This document shows, piece by piece, positions 42,300-51,153 of a stretch of DNA of 64,000 nt. Position 1 is the first letter of the stretch. Every line of letters begins with the position of its first letter. The translations under genes and the position numbers were made by a program. Location of the stretch: NCBI GenBank assembly GCA_039889035.1, contig JBDQQY010000001.1, positions 458,107-522,106 of the forward strand, in the 5' to 3' direction. The notes below the pieces were generated by a model that did not search any database, was not told the origin of the DNA, and saw only the letters and a list, made by a program, of their open reading frames with translations. The DNA comes from Plantactinospora sp039889035 (GTDB lineage Bacteria > Actinomycetota > Actinomycetes > Mycobacteriales > Micromonosporaceae).

Positions 42300-44034
42300 G
42301 CGCGCCTTCCTTCCAGGGTTCCGTCACCGGGCTGCCGGTGGCGGCGCCGACCGGGGCCAGCACGCCGTATCCGCGCAGCCGGCGGTAGCGGGCGGCCAGC
42401 AGTTCCTCGACCGGGACTCCGGCGAGCTGGCGCAGCAGCCGGCCCAGCGCCTCGGCGACGAGTCCGGCGGCCCGGTCCGGGTCACCGGGCGGCTCCGGGA
42501 GGATCTCGTCGACCACACCGAGCCGGCCGAGGTCCTCGGCGCGCAGTCGCAGCGCGCGGGCGGCCACCGGGGCCTGCCCGGCGTCGCCGAACAGAATCGC
42601 GGCGCAGCCCTCCGGGCTGATCACCGAGAAGACACCGTTCTCCTGGATCAGCAGCCGGTCCGCGACCGCCAGCGCCAGCGCGCCACCGCTGCCGCCCTCG
42701 CCGGTGATCACCGCGACCACCGGGGTACGCAGCCCGGCCGCCAGGGCCAGGGTCTCGGCGATCGCGCCGCTCTGGTTGCCCTCCTCGGCGGCCAGTCCCG
42801 GGTACGCCCCCGGGGTGTCCACCAGGGTCACCACCGGTACGCCCCAGCGCTGCGCCAGCTCGAACAGCCGCATCACCTTGCGGTAGCCCGCCGGGTGCGG
42901 CATGCCGAAGTTGTTCGCCACGTTCTCCTTGGTGTCCCGGCCCTTGGCGTGCCCGACCACCACCACCGGGGTACCGTCCAGCCGGGCCAGCCCGCCGACG
43001 ATCGCCGAGTCGTCCCGTTCCCAGCGGTCGCCGTGCAGTTCGACGAAGTCGCCGAAGATCCGGTCGATGTGCTGCCGCACCGTCGGGCGGTCGGCGGCCC
43101 GGGCCCGGCCCACCGCCGTCCAGGCGTCCACCGACCGCTCGGGCCGGTCGTCGTGCCCGGGGCGACGGGACGGCCGGCGACCGGTGACCGTGACCGGGCT
43201 CCCGGCGGAGGCGCCGGCCGCCGCGCAGAAGCCGACCAGCCGGGCCAGCACCCCGCGCAGCTCCTGACGGCGTACCACCAGGTCGACGTGGCCGTGCTCG
43301 TGCAGGAAGCGGGCGGTCTGGAAGCCCGCCGGCAGCGGTTGCCGGATCGTCTGCTCGATCACCCGGGGCCCGGCGAAACCGGCCCGGGTCCCCTCCTCGG
43401 CGATGATCACGTCGCCGAGGCTGGCGAAGGAGGCGGCCACCCCGCCGTAGACCGGGTCGGTGAGCACGCTGACGTACGGCACCCCGGCGTCCCGGAGCAG
43501 CCGGATCGCGGCGGCGGTCTTGGCCATCTGCAACAGGGAGAGCACGCCCTCCTGCATCCGGGCGCCGCCGGAGGCGCTCACCGCGACCAGCGGCACCCCG
43601 TGGTCCAGCGCGGTCTCCGCGGCCCGGGCGACCTTCTCGCCGACCACCGAGCCCATGCTGCCGCCGAGGAAGGCGAAGTCGAGCACGACCAGCGCGACCC
43701 GGTGGCCACCGATGGTCGCCATCCCGAGTACCGCACCGTCGGCCCGGCCGGTCTTGGCCCGGGCCCGGGCCAGCCGCTGGGAGTACGGCATCCGGTCGGT
43801 GAACTCCAGCGGGTCGGCGGCGGCGAGGTCGGCGTCGTGCTCCACGAAACTGTCCGGATCGACCAGCAGCGCGATCCGGTCCTCGGCGCGCAGCGGGAGG
43901 TGGTGGCCGCACTCCGGGCAGGTGTGCAGGGCCCGGGCCAGCCGGTCCCGGTGCAGCAGCGCCGCGCAGCGCGGGCACGGCCGCCACAGGCCGTCCGGCA
44001 GCCCGTTGATCAGGTCCAGTGTGGAGGCACCCAC
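42292..44034 (-). CDS. Acetyl-CoA carboxylase carboxyltransferase, AccD-AccA fusion
   Basis: A 580-residue fusion. The first half is the beta subunit with a four-Cys zinc site (CPRC...CPEC, residues 20-42), SASGGARMQEG and GGVAASFASLGD. The second half is the alpha subunit (EEGNQSGAIAETL, GEGGSGGALALAVAD, SVISPEGCAAILF). It transfers CO2 from biotin to acetyl-CoA, giving malonyl-CoA. Having all carboxylase parts inside the PKS operon suggests a dedicated malonyl-CoA supply. GTG 44034 is used. Confidence 0.95.
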   Translation of the reverse strand: MGASTLDLINGLPDGLWRPCPRCAALLHRDRLARALHTCPECGHHLPLRAEDRIALLVDPDSFVEHDADLAAADPLEFTDRMPYSQRLARARAKTGRADGAVLGMATIGGHRVALVVLDFAFLGGSMGSVVGEKVARAAETALDHGVPLVAVSASGGARMQEGVLSLLQMAKTAAAIRLLRDAGVPYVSVLTDPVYGGVAASFASLGDVIIAEEGTRAGFAGPRVIEQTIRQPLPAGFQTARFLHEHGHVDLVVRRQELRGVLARLVGFCAAAGASAGSPVTVTGRRPSRRPGHDDRPERSVDAWTAVGRARAADRPTVRQHIDRIFGDFVELHGDRWERDDSAIVGGLARLDGTPVVVVGHAKGRDTKENVANNFGMPHPAGYRKVMRLFELAQRWGVPVVTLVDTPGAYPGLAAEEGNQSGAIAETLALAAGLRTPVVAVITGEGGSGGALALAVADRLLIQENGVFSVISPEGCAAILFGDAGQAPVAARALRLRAEDLGRLGVVDEILPEPPGDPDRAAGLVAEALGRLLRQLAGVPVEELLAARYRRLRGYGVLAPVGAATGSPVTEPWKEGAHV

Positions 44035-44037
44035 GAC

Positions 44038-45153
44038 TCAGCCCACCGCGCCGAGCAGGGTGGCGCCGACCTGGCCGTCCCGGTCCACCCCGGTCACCAG
44101 CGCGATGCCGTCGGGGCGGTCGGAAAGCTCGGCGAGCGCACCGGCGAGCTGGAACGCCGACGACGCCGCCGAGGTGTCGCCGAGCAGGGTGCGGCAGTGC
44201 ACCCGGGTCGGCCGGGTCGCACCCAGCACGTCGGCCAGGGCGGCCTCCTCCTGCGCGCCGAACTCGTCGCCGCTGTCCGAGGCGGCCAGCACGGTCACGT
44301 CGGCCGGGCTCAGGCCGGCTCCGGCGAGCGCCTCCGCGACCGCCCGGGCCAGCACCGTGCGGACCGCCGACGGATCGGCGAAGGCGAGGAACCGGGAGCC
44401 CCGGACCGCCGCCAGCGGCCGGCGCTGCTGCCGGAGCGCACTCGAGTACGACTCGAGCAGGAAGATGGCGCACCCCTCGCCGAGCGGCGTCGCGCCGTCG
44501 GCCGGGGCGGCGCCGTTCCGGGACCGGGCGTGCCACTCCAGCCAGCCGCGCTGCACCGAGTACTCCTCGACCGCGCCGCACAGCACCGGTTCGCTGTGCC
44601 CGCACCGGTGCAGCCGTACGGCGTAGTTCAGCGCCAGCAGGCCGGTCAGCGAGCCGCCCGCGATGGTGGTGTTCGGGCCCTTCAGCCCGTACCAGATCGC
44701 GCTCTGCCCGGCGGCGCGGTTCATCACCGTGTTCGGGAAGCGCGCCGGGTCGACGTGGAACGGCTTCGCCCCGGTCAGCGACTCCCGGGTGAAGTCCATG
44801 ATGCTCTGCACGCTGCCGGAGTTGGTGCCCAGCACCAGGCCGAGCCGCTCGGGCTCGCCCAGCCGCTCCCGCCCGTACCGGTCGAGCAGCATCCCGACGG
44901 TGGCGACGGCGATCCCGGTGGCCCGGTCCATCGACCGGGTGCCCTTCTTGCCGAGCACCTCGGCGACGTCGAAGCCGGGGATCAGCCCGGCCCGGTCGTA
45001 CGGTCCGGGCCAGACGTCCCGGTCCAGCGCGGTCACCGCACCGGTACCGGCCCGCAGGCCGGCGGTGAACCGGTCGGCACCTAGCCCGAACGCCGACGCG
45101 GCCGACCAGCCGGAGAGCACCAGCTCGTCCGCGGCGATGGTGGTGACGGTCAT
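44038..45153 (-). CDS. Ketosynthase-like protein, active-site Cys replaced by Ser
   Basis: A 371-residue thiolase-fold protein similar to KS/CLF. The nucleophile region reads IAGGSLTGLLALNYA, with Ser where KS has Cys, and both catalytic His motifs are gone (AASDSGDEFG and LLGDTSAAS instead of HGTGT and GHT). It is therefore unlikely to condense by itself; it may be a chain-length-factor-type partner or an acyl-transfer protein. The start is ATG 45153 with a GGGGAGAG ribosome-binding site. Confidence 0.85.
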   Translation of the reverse strand: MTVTTIAADELVLSGWSAASAFGLGADRFTAGLRAGTGAVTALDRDVWPGPYDRAGLIPGFDVAEVLGKKGTRSMDRATGIAVATVGMLLDRYGRERLGEPERLGLVLGTNSGSVQSIMDFTRESLTGAKPFHVDPARFPNTVMNRAAGQSAIWYGLKGPNTTIAGGSLTGLLALNYAVRLHRCGHSEPVLCGAVEEYSVQRGWLEWHARSRNGAAPADGATPLGEGCAIFLLESYSSALRQQRRPLAAVRGSRFLAFADPSAVRTVLARAVAEALAGAGLSPADVTVLAASDSGDEFGAQEEAALADVLGATRPTRVHCRTLLGDTSAASSAFQLAGALAELSDRPDGIALVTGVDRDGQVGATLLGAVG

Positions 45154-45167
45154 CTGTCTCTCTCCCC

Positions 45168-46076
45168 TCAGACCGCGGCCGGCGCCGCGACCGGCGTCCC
45201 GTTCGGCTCGGCCGTTCCGTTCGGCTCGGGTGTCACGTCCGGCTCGACCGCCTCGGCGTGCCGGGGACTCCAGGCCGGAATTCCGGCGATGTTCTCGGCC
45301 CCGTCGACCCCGATCGTGTTGCCGGTGATCCAGGACGAGTCGGTGCGGGACAGCAGCAGGATCGCCTCGGCCACGTCCTCCGGCTGGGTGAGCCGGCCGT
45401 GCGGGTTGGTGGCGGCGGCCTGGGCGACGAACTGGGTGTGCTCCGGGATCCGCTCCAGCGCCGGGGTGACGGTGACCCCGGCGCAGAGCGCGTTCACGGC
45501 GACGCCGTACCGGGCGAGTTCGCAGGCGAGCTGCCGGACGTGCGACTCCAGCGCGCACTTGGCGGCCGACACCGCGCCGTAGCTCGGCATCACCGAGGTG
45601 GCGCCGGAGCTGGTCATCGCGTACACCTTGGCGCCCCGGTGCAGCAGCTTCGCCGCCATCAGCTCCTGCACCCAGTAGACGAGGCTGTGCGCCATCACGT
45701 CGACGGTCATCTCCATCTGCCGCTGGCCCAGCGTCTTGTCCCAGCCGGCGCGCGGCAGGTACGGCAGCAGCGAGCCGAACGCCAGCGAGTGCAGTACGAC
45801 GTGCAGCCCGCGCGGGCCGGTCAGCTCGGCGATGGTGGGCAGCAGTTGCGCCCGGGCGGACCGGCTGGACGCGTTGATGTTGAAGAAGTGCGCCTGTACG
45901 CCGTACCCGCGCAGCTCTGCTTCGAGGGCCTTGGCCGCCTGGGCCCGCTCGCCCATGTCCAGGTGCACCCCGATGACGTTGCCGCCCTCCCGGGCCAGTG
46001 CCAGCGCGGTCGCCCGCCCCATGCCGCTGGACGCGCCCAGCAGCAGACTCCACGTGCCTTCCAGGGGAATCAGCAT
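45168..46076 (-). CDS. Enoyl-ACP reductase-like SDR (FabL/FabI type)
   Basis: A 302-residue SDR. N-terminal GASSGMGRATALALA; the catalytic Tyr and Lys are spaced Y-x6-K in SYGAVSAAKCALESHVRQLACEL, the spacing of FabI/FabL enoyl reductases rather than the YxxxK of ketoreductases; SSWITGNTIGVDGAENI closes the fold. The C-terminal 35 residues are low complexity. Its presence implies that at least one enoyl step is reduced, or that it acts on another intermediate. It overlaps the next gene upstream by 7 bp. Confidence 0.8.
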   Translation of the reverse strand: MLIPLEGTWSLLLGASSGMGRATALALAREGGNVIGVHLDMGERAQAAKALEAELRGYGVQAHFFNINASSRSARAQLLPTIAELTGPRGLHVVLHSLAFGSLLPYLPRAGWDKTLGQRQMEMTVDVMAHSLVYWVQELMAAKLLHRGAKVYAMTSSGATSVMPSYGAVSAAKCALESHVRQLACELARYGVAVNALCAGVTVTPALERIPEHTQFVAQAAATNPHGRLTQPEDVAEAILLLSRTDSSWITGNTIGVDGAENIAGIPAWSPRHAEAVEPDVTPEPNGTAEPNGTPVAAPAAV

Positions 46077-47110
46077 CCCGCGCTCCTTCTCGTCGATCCG
46101 GCCGTCCGCCAGATCCGGACCATCGCCACGTTTCCGGTGCCGGCCGCCGTGACCAGCAGGCTGTCCCCGTCGACGGCACGCAGCCGGTCGGCCAGCCGGA
46201 GCATCGGGGTGAGGCTGCCGGCGGTGGGTGGGCCGGCGTCCCGCACCGGGCCGACGGCGGCCGGCACCGCCCCGGCCACCAGCTCGCTGACCGCCGAGTC
46301 GTCCAGCAGCGCGTAGACCGGGACCTGGTCGGCACCGAGGCTCAGCGCCGCCTCCCGGACCACGGCCACGGCCCGCTCCCGGGCCACCCCGGTGGCGAGC
46401 CCGTGCGGCGGCAGCAGCAGGGTGCGGACCGCGCACCGGCCGTAGCCGGAGGCGCCGCGCGCCTCCGCCCGCTCCGGCGGCTCCAGCACCAGCACCACCG
46501 CGCCCTCCTCCGGCGCCGCCACCTCGGGCGCCGGCACCGCCTGCTCCATCGCCCCGGCGAGCAGCAGGGTGGCGCGGCCGGCCGCGAAGGCCCGCGCGCC
46601 GACCTGCACCGACTCCAGGCCGGCGACCAGCGGCGAGATCAGGGTCAGGCTGATCCCCGTGAACCCGTGCTCCATCGACAGCCGACTGGTCAGCACGTTG
46701 ACCGCGCCGTACGGCGCGGTGACCGGGCTCAGCTCGCTGGCGTGCTCGGCGATCACGGTGCGGTCCTGCTCGTCGTGCAGGGCCGCCACCCCGTTGTTGG
46801 TGCCGACCACCACGCCCCGGTCCTGCTCGGCGGCGCCGTCGAGGCAGTCGCCGGCGTCGTCGAGGGCGTGCCGCCCGGCCACCAGCAGGTACTGGCAGGC
46901 GGCCGGCAGGTACTTGTAACCGCGCCGGCCGAGCTGGGTGCGGACGTCGAACCAGGCCCCGTCGGCCGCCGGCCGGTCCACCGGCGGCGCGCAGACGCCG
47001 ATCCCGGTGACCACGACCTGGCCGGCGGGCGGCATCCGGCCCGCCACCCGCCCGACCGACGGCAGCGGCCCCGGCGCGTGGTCGACCACCCCGACACCGT
47101 CCCGGCTCAT
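46070..47110 (-). CDS. Ketosynthase-like chain-length-factor homologue (no active-site Cys)
   Basis: A 346-residue degenerate KS fold. The nucleophile loop reads SLTLISPLVAGLESVQ with no Cys, and the HGTGT and GHT motifs are missing. The N-terminus VVVTGIGVCAPP and VVVGTNNGVAAL show the KS ancestry. It overlaps the intact KS gene at 47107 (ATGA), so the two are the most likely KS-CLF heterodimer. Confidence 0.85.
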   Translation of the reverse strand: MSRDGVGVVDHAPGPLPSVGRVAGRMPPAGQVVVTGIGVCAPPVDRPAADGAWFDVRTQLGRRGYKYLPAACQYLLVAGRHALDDAGDCLDGAAEQDRGVVVGTNNGVAALHDEQDRTVIAEHASELSPVTAPYGAVNVLTSRLSMEHGFTGISLTLISPLVAGLESVQVGARAFAAGRATLLLAGAMEQAVPAPEVAAPEEGAVVLVLEPPERAEARGASGYGRCAVRTLLLPPHGLATGVARERAVAVVREAALSLGADQVPVYALLDDSAVSELVAGAVPAAVGPVRDAGPPTAGSLTPMLRLADRLRAVDGDSLLVTAAGTGNVAMVRIWRTAGSTRRSAGC

Positions 47111-48282
47111 CCGCCGGCCCCCGCGAGCACCAGCGACACGTTGTTGCCGCCGAAGGCGTACCCGTTGACCATGATCCGGTCGGACCGGAGCGGGGTGACC
47201 ATGCCCTGCGGCAGCCAGACCCGGCACTCCGGGTCCTGCTCGGCGATCGGCACGTTCGGCGGCACGGTCCGGTGCCGCAGGATCAGCGCCGCCGCCACCG
47301 CGGCGACCGCGGCCGCCGCACCGCCGGTGTGCCCGATCAGTGCCTTGAGGCTGTAGAGCGGCACGTCGGCGCCGAGCACCTCGTTGAGCGCCCGGCTCTC
47401 CACCACGTCGTTGAGCTGGGTACCGGTGCCGTGCGGCAGGACGCAGCCGATCCGGTCCCGGTCGGCACCGGTCTCCTCCAACGCGGCCCGCATCGCCCGG
47501 ATGATCTGGGTGCCCTCCGGCTCCGGCGCGGTCAGGTGGTAGGCGTCGCAGGTCCAGCCGGAGCCCTCCACCATGGCGTGCACGGTCGCGCCCCGGGCCC
47601 GGGCGTGCTCCTCCGACTCGACCACCAGGGCGCCGGCGGCCTCGCCGAACGACGTACCCCGGCGGTGCAGGTCGAACGGGCGGCACCGCAGCGGGTCCAC
47701 CGCGCCCATCCGGTTGAAGCAGGCCAGCATCACCCGGCTGTACGCGTCCGCACCGACCGCCAGCACCACGTCCGCCTCGCCGGAGCGGACCAGGTCGGCC
47801 GCGGCGCCGAGGGCGAACCCGCCGGCCGCGCAGGCGTTGCTGATCGTGGTGGCGACGGTCAACGGCCCGAGCCGGTCGGCGATCTCCGAGGCGACGCCGA
47901 GTTCCGAGGTGAACCGGGCGCCCGGCTTGCCGCCGTCCGCCCGCCACTGCTCGTGCAGGCTCGCGTCACCCATGCAGGTGCCCAGGGCCAGACCGATCCG
48001 GGACCCCGCCGTCGCCGGCCCGCCAAGCGGCAGGCCGGCGTCGGCGATGGCCTCGTCGACCGCGTTCAGCGCCAGCCGGGACGTCCGGGCGAGCGCCTGC
48101 GACTGCGCCGGCAGGTCGGCGTCGGGGACGCCCTGCACCACCGGCACGTCCATGTTCGCGTACGGGTCCGGCACGGGACCCGGGTCGGTAACCGGTGCCG
48201 CCATCATCGCGTCCCAGAGGGCGCGCGTACCACTGCCGTGGCACGTGACGACACCGAGGCCGGTGATGGCGACGCCGGTCAT
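47107..48282 (-). CDS. 3-oxoacyl-ACP synthase (KS-alpha), intact
   Basis: A 391-residue ketosynthase with Cys 151 in SNACAAG, HGTGTQLND and GHTGGAAA, the full Cys-His-His triad. It carries out decarboxylative condensation of malonyl-ACP with the growing chain. Coupled to the CLF-like gene downstream and to the thioesterase gene upstream by 4-bp overlaps. Confidence 0.95.
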   Translation of the reverse strand: MTGVAITGLGVVTCHGSGTRALWDAMMAAPVTDPGPVPDPYANMDVPVVQGVPDADLPAQSQALARTSRLALNAVDEAIADAGLPLGGPATAGSRIGLALGTCMGDASLHEQWRADGGKPGARFTSELGVASEIADRLGPLTVATTISNACAAGGFALGAAADLVRSGEADVVLAVGADAYSRVMLACFNRMGAVDPLRCRPFDLHRRGTSFGEAAGALVVESEEHARARGATVHAMVEGSGWTCDAYHLTAPEPEGTQIIRAMRAALEETGADRDRIGCVLPHGTGTQLNDVVESRALNEVLGADVPLYSLKALIGHTGGAAAAVAAVAAALILRHRTVPPNVPIAEQDPECRVWLPQGMVTPLRSDRIMVNGYAFGGNNVSLVLAGAGG

Positions 48283-49268
48283 CGACGCGTACTCGGAGCA
48301 GCCGACGCGCCTTCCAGCGCGCTGGCGAGACGGTCGTCGAAGTCCACCAGGCTCCAGTCGCGGCGGTTCTCGATCACCGCGTACCCGTGGGTGATCTTGC
48401 CGGTGGCGGTCGGCACCAGGATGCCGTCGCGGAGCACGTAGCAGTCCATCCGCGAGGTGTAGGTGAGCCGCTTGAAGACGTTCTCGACGGTGAAGACGGT
48501 GTAGAGGTCCTCCTCCATCCGCGCCTCGTCCAGCAGCGTGATCCGGGAGTGCGGCACCACCGGGATCCAGTCCTGCTCGTCCAGCAGCCGCTTGATCGAG
48601 ACGCCCCGGTCGGCCAGGAAGAGGTCGACGACCTCCTCCATCTGCCGCAGGTAGCCGGACATCTGCATCCGCTCGGTGAAGTGGCAGTAGAAGTACGGGA
48701 TCCGCCACTTCCAGGCGTACGCGTTGCGGCCGGCGGTGAGCGCGGCCAGCAGGTCGCCCTCGGGCGCCGGACCGGCGGCGGCCGGGCGGGTCACCTTGAC
48801 CGGCGCCTGGCCCAGCCGCGCCACCGTGTACGGGGCCAGCTCGGCCGGCACCTGCTCCGCCGGGTGCCCGTGCGGGTCGAGACGCAGCTCCACCCGGACC
48901 TTGGCGCTGACCGCCTTGATCGGCGGGGTGCCGTTGACCGAGATCTCCACCCCGAAGGCGAGCGCCTCCCCGGGCAGCGGCCGGACCTCGGCCGTCGCCA
49001 CGTCGTCGATGTGGAAGGCGTGGGTGATCCGGCTGTCGATGTCGACGATGTCGACGCAGAGGCCGTGCCGCTCGTAGAGCCCGCCGGGGGCGAAGCCGCG
49101 CTGCCGCAGGTGGTCGAGGACGGCCTCCTCCACCAGATAGTTGACGTGCTTGAAGCCGATCCAGGTGCAGATGTTGGACCCCTCGTACCGGGGCCGCAGC
49201 TCCACACGGGTCACGCCGTCCACGGCTGGTTCGGAGACGGGACGGGGTGCCAGGGTCGTCGAGTTCAC
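48279..49268 (-). CDS. Double-hotdog acyl thioesterase-like protein
   Basis: A 329-residue protein with two hotdog halves. The first (about 20-160) has WIGFKHVNYLVEEAVLDHLRQRGF, resembling the 4HBT helix of FadM-like enzymes; the second (about 175-310) has IPYFYCHFTERMQMSGYLRQMEEVVDLF. The family hydrolyses acyl-CoA or acyl-ACP. It could release the finished chain as the free acid needed by the acyl-AMP ligase (inference). GTG 49268, GTGA overlap. Confidence 0.8.
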   Translation of the reverse strand: MNSTTLAPRPVSEPAVDGVTRVELRPRYEGSNICTWIGFKHVNYLVEEAVLDHLRQRGFAPGGLYERHGLCVDIVDIDSRITHAFHIDDVATAEVRPLPGEALAFGVEISVNGTPPIKAVSAKVRVELRLDPHGHPAEQVPAELAPYTVARLGQAPVKVTRPAAAGPAPEGDLLAALTAGRNAYAWKWRIPYFYCHFTERMQMSGYLRQMEEVVDLFLADRGVSIKRLLDEQDWIPVVPHSRITLLDEARMEEDLYTVFTVENVFKRLTYTSRMDCYVLRDGILVPTATGKITHGYAVIENRRDWSLVDFDDRLASALEGASAAPSTRR

Positions 49269-50185
49269 GTGCGCTCCAGGTGTGTGTCGAGGATCGGTTC
49301 CGGGATTGCGTCGGGGGGCGACAGCGGGTGGGCGAAGTCCGCCACCAGGGCGGCGAACCGGTCGGGGTGCTCGGCCATCGCGAAGTGGCCGCAGTCGGTG
49401 AGCAGGGCGTACCGGCCGGCGGGTGCGGCGTCGGCCAGCGCCCGCCCGTCACCGGGCCGGGCGGCGAAGTCGCCGTCGCCGGCGATCACCAGCAGCGGCA
49501 GCGCCAGGTCGGCGACGGGCAGGAACGGGGTACGCAGGTACGCGTCGAAGAAGCGCATCCAGCCGTACGGGCCGATCCGCTCCCGGACCCGCTCGGCCAT
49601 CGCGGCACGTACCTCGGCGGGCAGCCCGACCGGGGCACTGACCCGGATCCCCTCTTCGAGAATCCGGTGGAAGTTGTTGAGATAGAAGTCGATCGCCGCC
49701 CAGTCGAAGTCGTCGGCGGCCGGCCGGTAGAAGGGCGAGACCAGCACCACCGCCCGGGGCAGCGGCACCGCCGCCGTGGCCGCCGGAGCCATCGCCATCG
49801 CCGGCCGGACGCTCTCCGGCTCCGTCGCCGCGCCGACCCGGCCGAGCAACTCCAGCAGGGTGTTCGCGGCGAACGAGTGCGCCACCACCAAGTCGGCGCC
49901 GCCGGGGACGCCGGCCAGCGCCTGCGCCGCCCAGCCGGTGGCGTCGGCCCGGTGGCTCCAGCCGGTGTCGCCGACGCTCGCCCAGGGCAGCTCGGCGTCC
50001 CACAGCTCCAGCCAGGCCGGTGCACGCGACTCGAAGCGGTCCCAGATGCCCCGGCTGCTGCCCAGGCCGTGCAGCAGCAGGGTGCGCACCGGCCGCGCGC
50101 CGACACCGGGCCGGCGGCACCGGATCGGTACGCCCGTCCCGGGCGACACGGTACGGTCCGTCCTCGGCGGCGCGGAGATGCTCAT
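49265..50185 (-). CDS. Alpha/beta hydrolase
   Basis: A 306-residue alpha/beta hydrolase. The oxyanion-hole HGLGSS, nucleophile Ser in AHSFAAN (a variant of GxSxG), Asp in IAGDGDFA and His in CGHFAMAEHPDRF form a plausible triad. It could be an editing or release thioesterase of the type II line. ATG 50185 shares one base with the upstream stop (TGATG). Confidence 0.85.
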   Translation of the reverse strand: MSISAPPRTDRTVSPGTGVPIRCRRPGVGARPVRTLLLHGLGSSRGIWDRFESRAPAWLELWDAELPWASVGDTGWSHRADATGWAAQALAGVPGGADLVVAHSFAANTLLELLGRVGAATEPESVRPAMAMAPAATAAVPLPRAVVLVSPFYRPAADDFDWAAIDFYLNNFHRILEEGIRVSAPVGLPAEVRAAMAERVRERIGPYGWMRFFDAYLRTPFLPVADLALPLLVIAGDGDFAARPGDGRALADAAPAGRYALLTDCGHFAMAEHPDRFAALVADFAHPLSPPDAIPEPILDTHLERT

Positions 50186-51153
50186 CACCGGCCTCCGCCG
50201 GCGGTCAGCAGCAGCGCCGCCGCCGCGTCCGAGCCCTCGCCGTCGGCGGTGGCGAGTACGGCACCCCGGTCGTGCCCGTTCAGCCACGCGGTGCCGGCGA
50301 CGCACTGGAGCACGCCGAGCGCCCCGGAGCAGTGCCCGTGGTACGCGGTCAGGTCGTGGCTGGTCTGCTCGGTCATTCCGGCCGGTCCACCCGCCCCGGC
50401 GCCGAACCACATGTCCACCGGTCGCGGGTCGGTACGCTGGATCGCCGCCACCGCCGCCGGCTGGTCCGCCTTGCGGGCGTACGGGCCGAGTTCGGCGAGC
50501 GCCTCGACGCCCCGGTCCCGCACCGCCGCCGCCGACTCCAGCACCAGCGCGGCGGCACCGTCGAAGAGCCGCAGGTCGTCCTCGCCGTTGCTGCGACCGC
50601 CACTGACCAGGTGCCGTACCGGCGCGTTCGCCGGCTCGACCCCGACCACCAGCACCCGGTCCACCCGGCCGGCCAGCACCAGCAGTCGGCCCCAGTTGAC
50701 CGCGTCCAGCCCGGAGGTCAGGCCGTTGCACATGGTCAGGTTGGCGCCGCGCAGCCGGAACCAGATCGCCAGCCAGGACGCGATCACGTTGCTGGCGGTG
50801 GCCGGCAGGGCCATCGGGCTCAGCCCGACGTACGTCTCCTCGGCGATGGTCGACACCGTGTCGCAGACCGTGTCGACGTTGCCGTAGTTGGAGCTGACCA
50901 CCACGCCGACGGTCTCGCCGGGGACGGTCAGACCCGGGTCGCCGAGCAGTCCGGCGTCGGCCAGCGCGTCCCGGCCGGCGCAGAGCGCGAGCCGGGTGGC
51001 CCGGTCCTTGTAGCGCAGCCCCTTGCCGGTGAGCCGGCGGGTCGGGTCGTCCCCGTCGGCACCGGCCGGGGTACGCCGGAGCAGGTCGTCGGGGCCGGCG
51101 ATCCCGGAGACCGCCACGCCCACCCCGCTGACCACCACGTCGACCGGAGCCAT
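50185..51153 (-). CDS. Ketosynthase-like chain-length-factor homologue (no active-site Cys)
   Basis: A 322-residue short KS-fold protein. The nucleophile loop reads TMCNGLTSGLDAVN: aligned on SGxDA, the Cys position is Leu, although a Cys occurs three residues earlier. The HGTGT motif is absent. It follows the intact KS at 51153 (TGATG overlap), its probable partner. Confidence 0.82.
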   Translation of the reverse strand: MAPVDVVVSGVGVAVSGIAGPDDLLRRTPAGADGDDPTRRLTGKGLRYKDRATRLALCAGRDALADAGLLGDPGLTVPGETVGVVVSSNYGNVDTVCDTVSTIAEETYVGLSPMALPATASNVIASWLAIWFRLRGANLTMCNGLTSGLDAVNWGRLLVLAGRVDRVLVVGVEPANAPVRHLVSGGRSNGEDDLRLFDGAAALVLESAAAVRDRGVEALAELGPYARKADQPAAVAAIQRTDPRPVDMWFGAGAGGPAGMTEQTSHDLTAYHGHCSGALGVLQCVAGTAWLNGHDRGAVLATADGEGSDAAAALLLTAGGGR

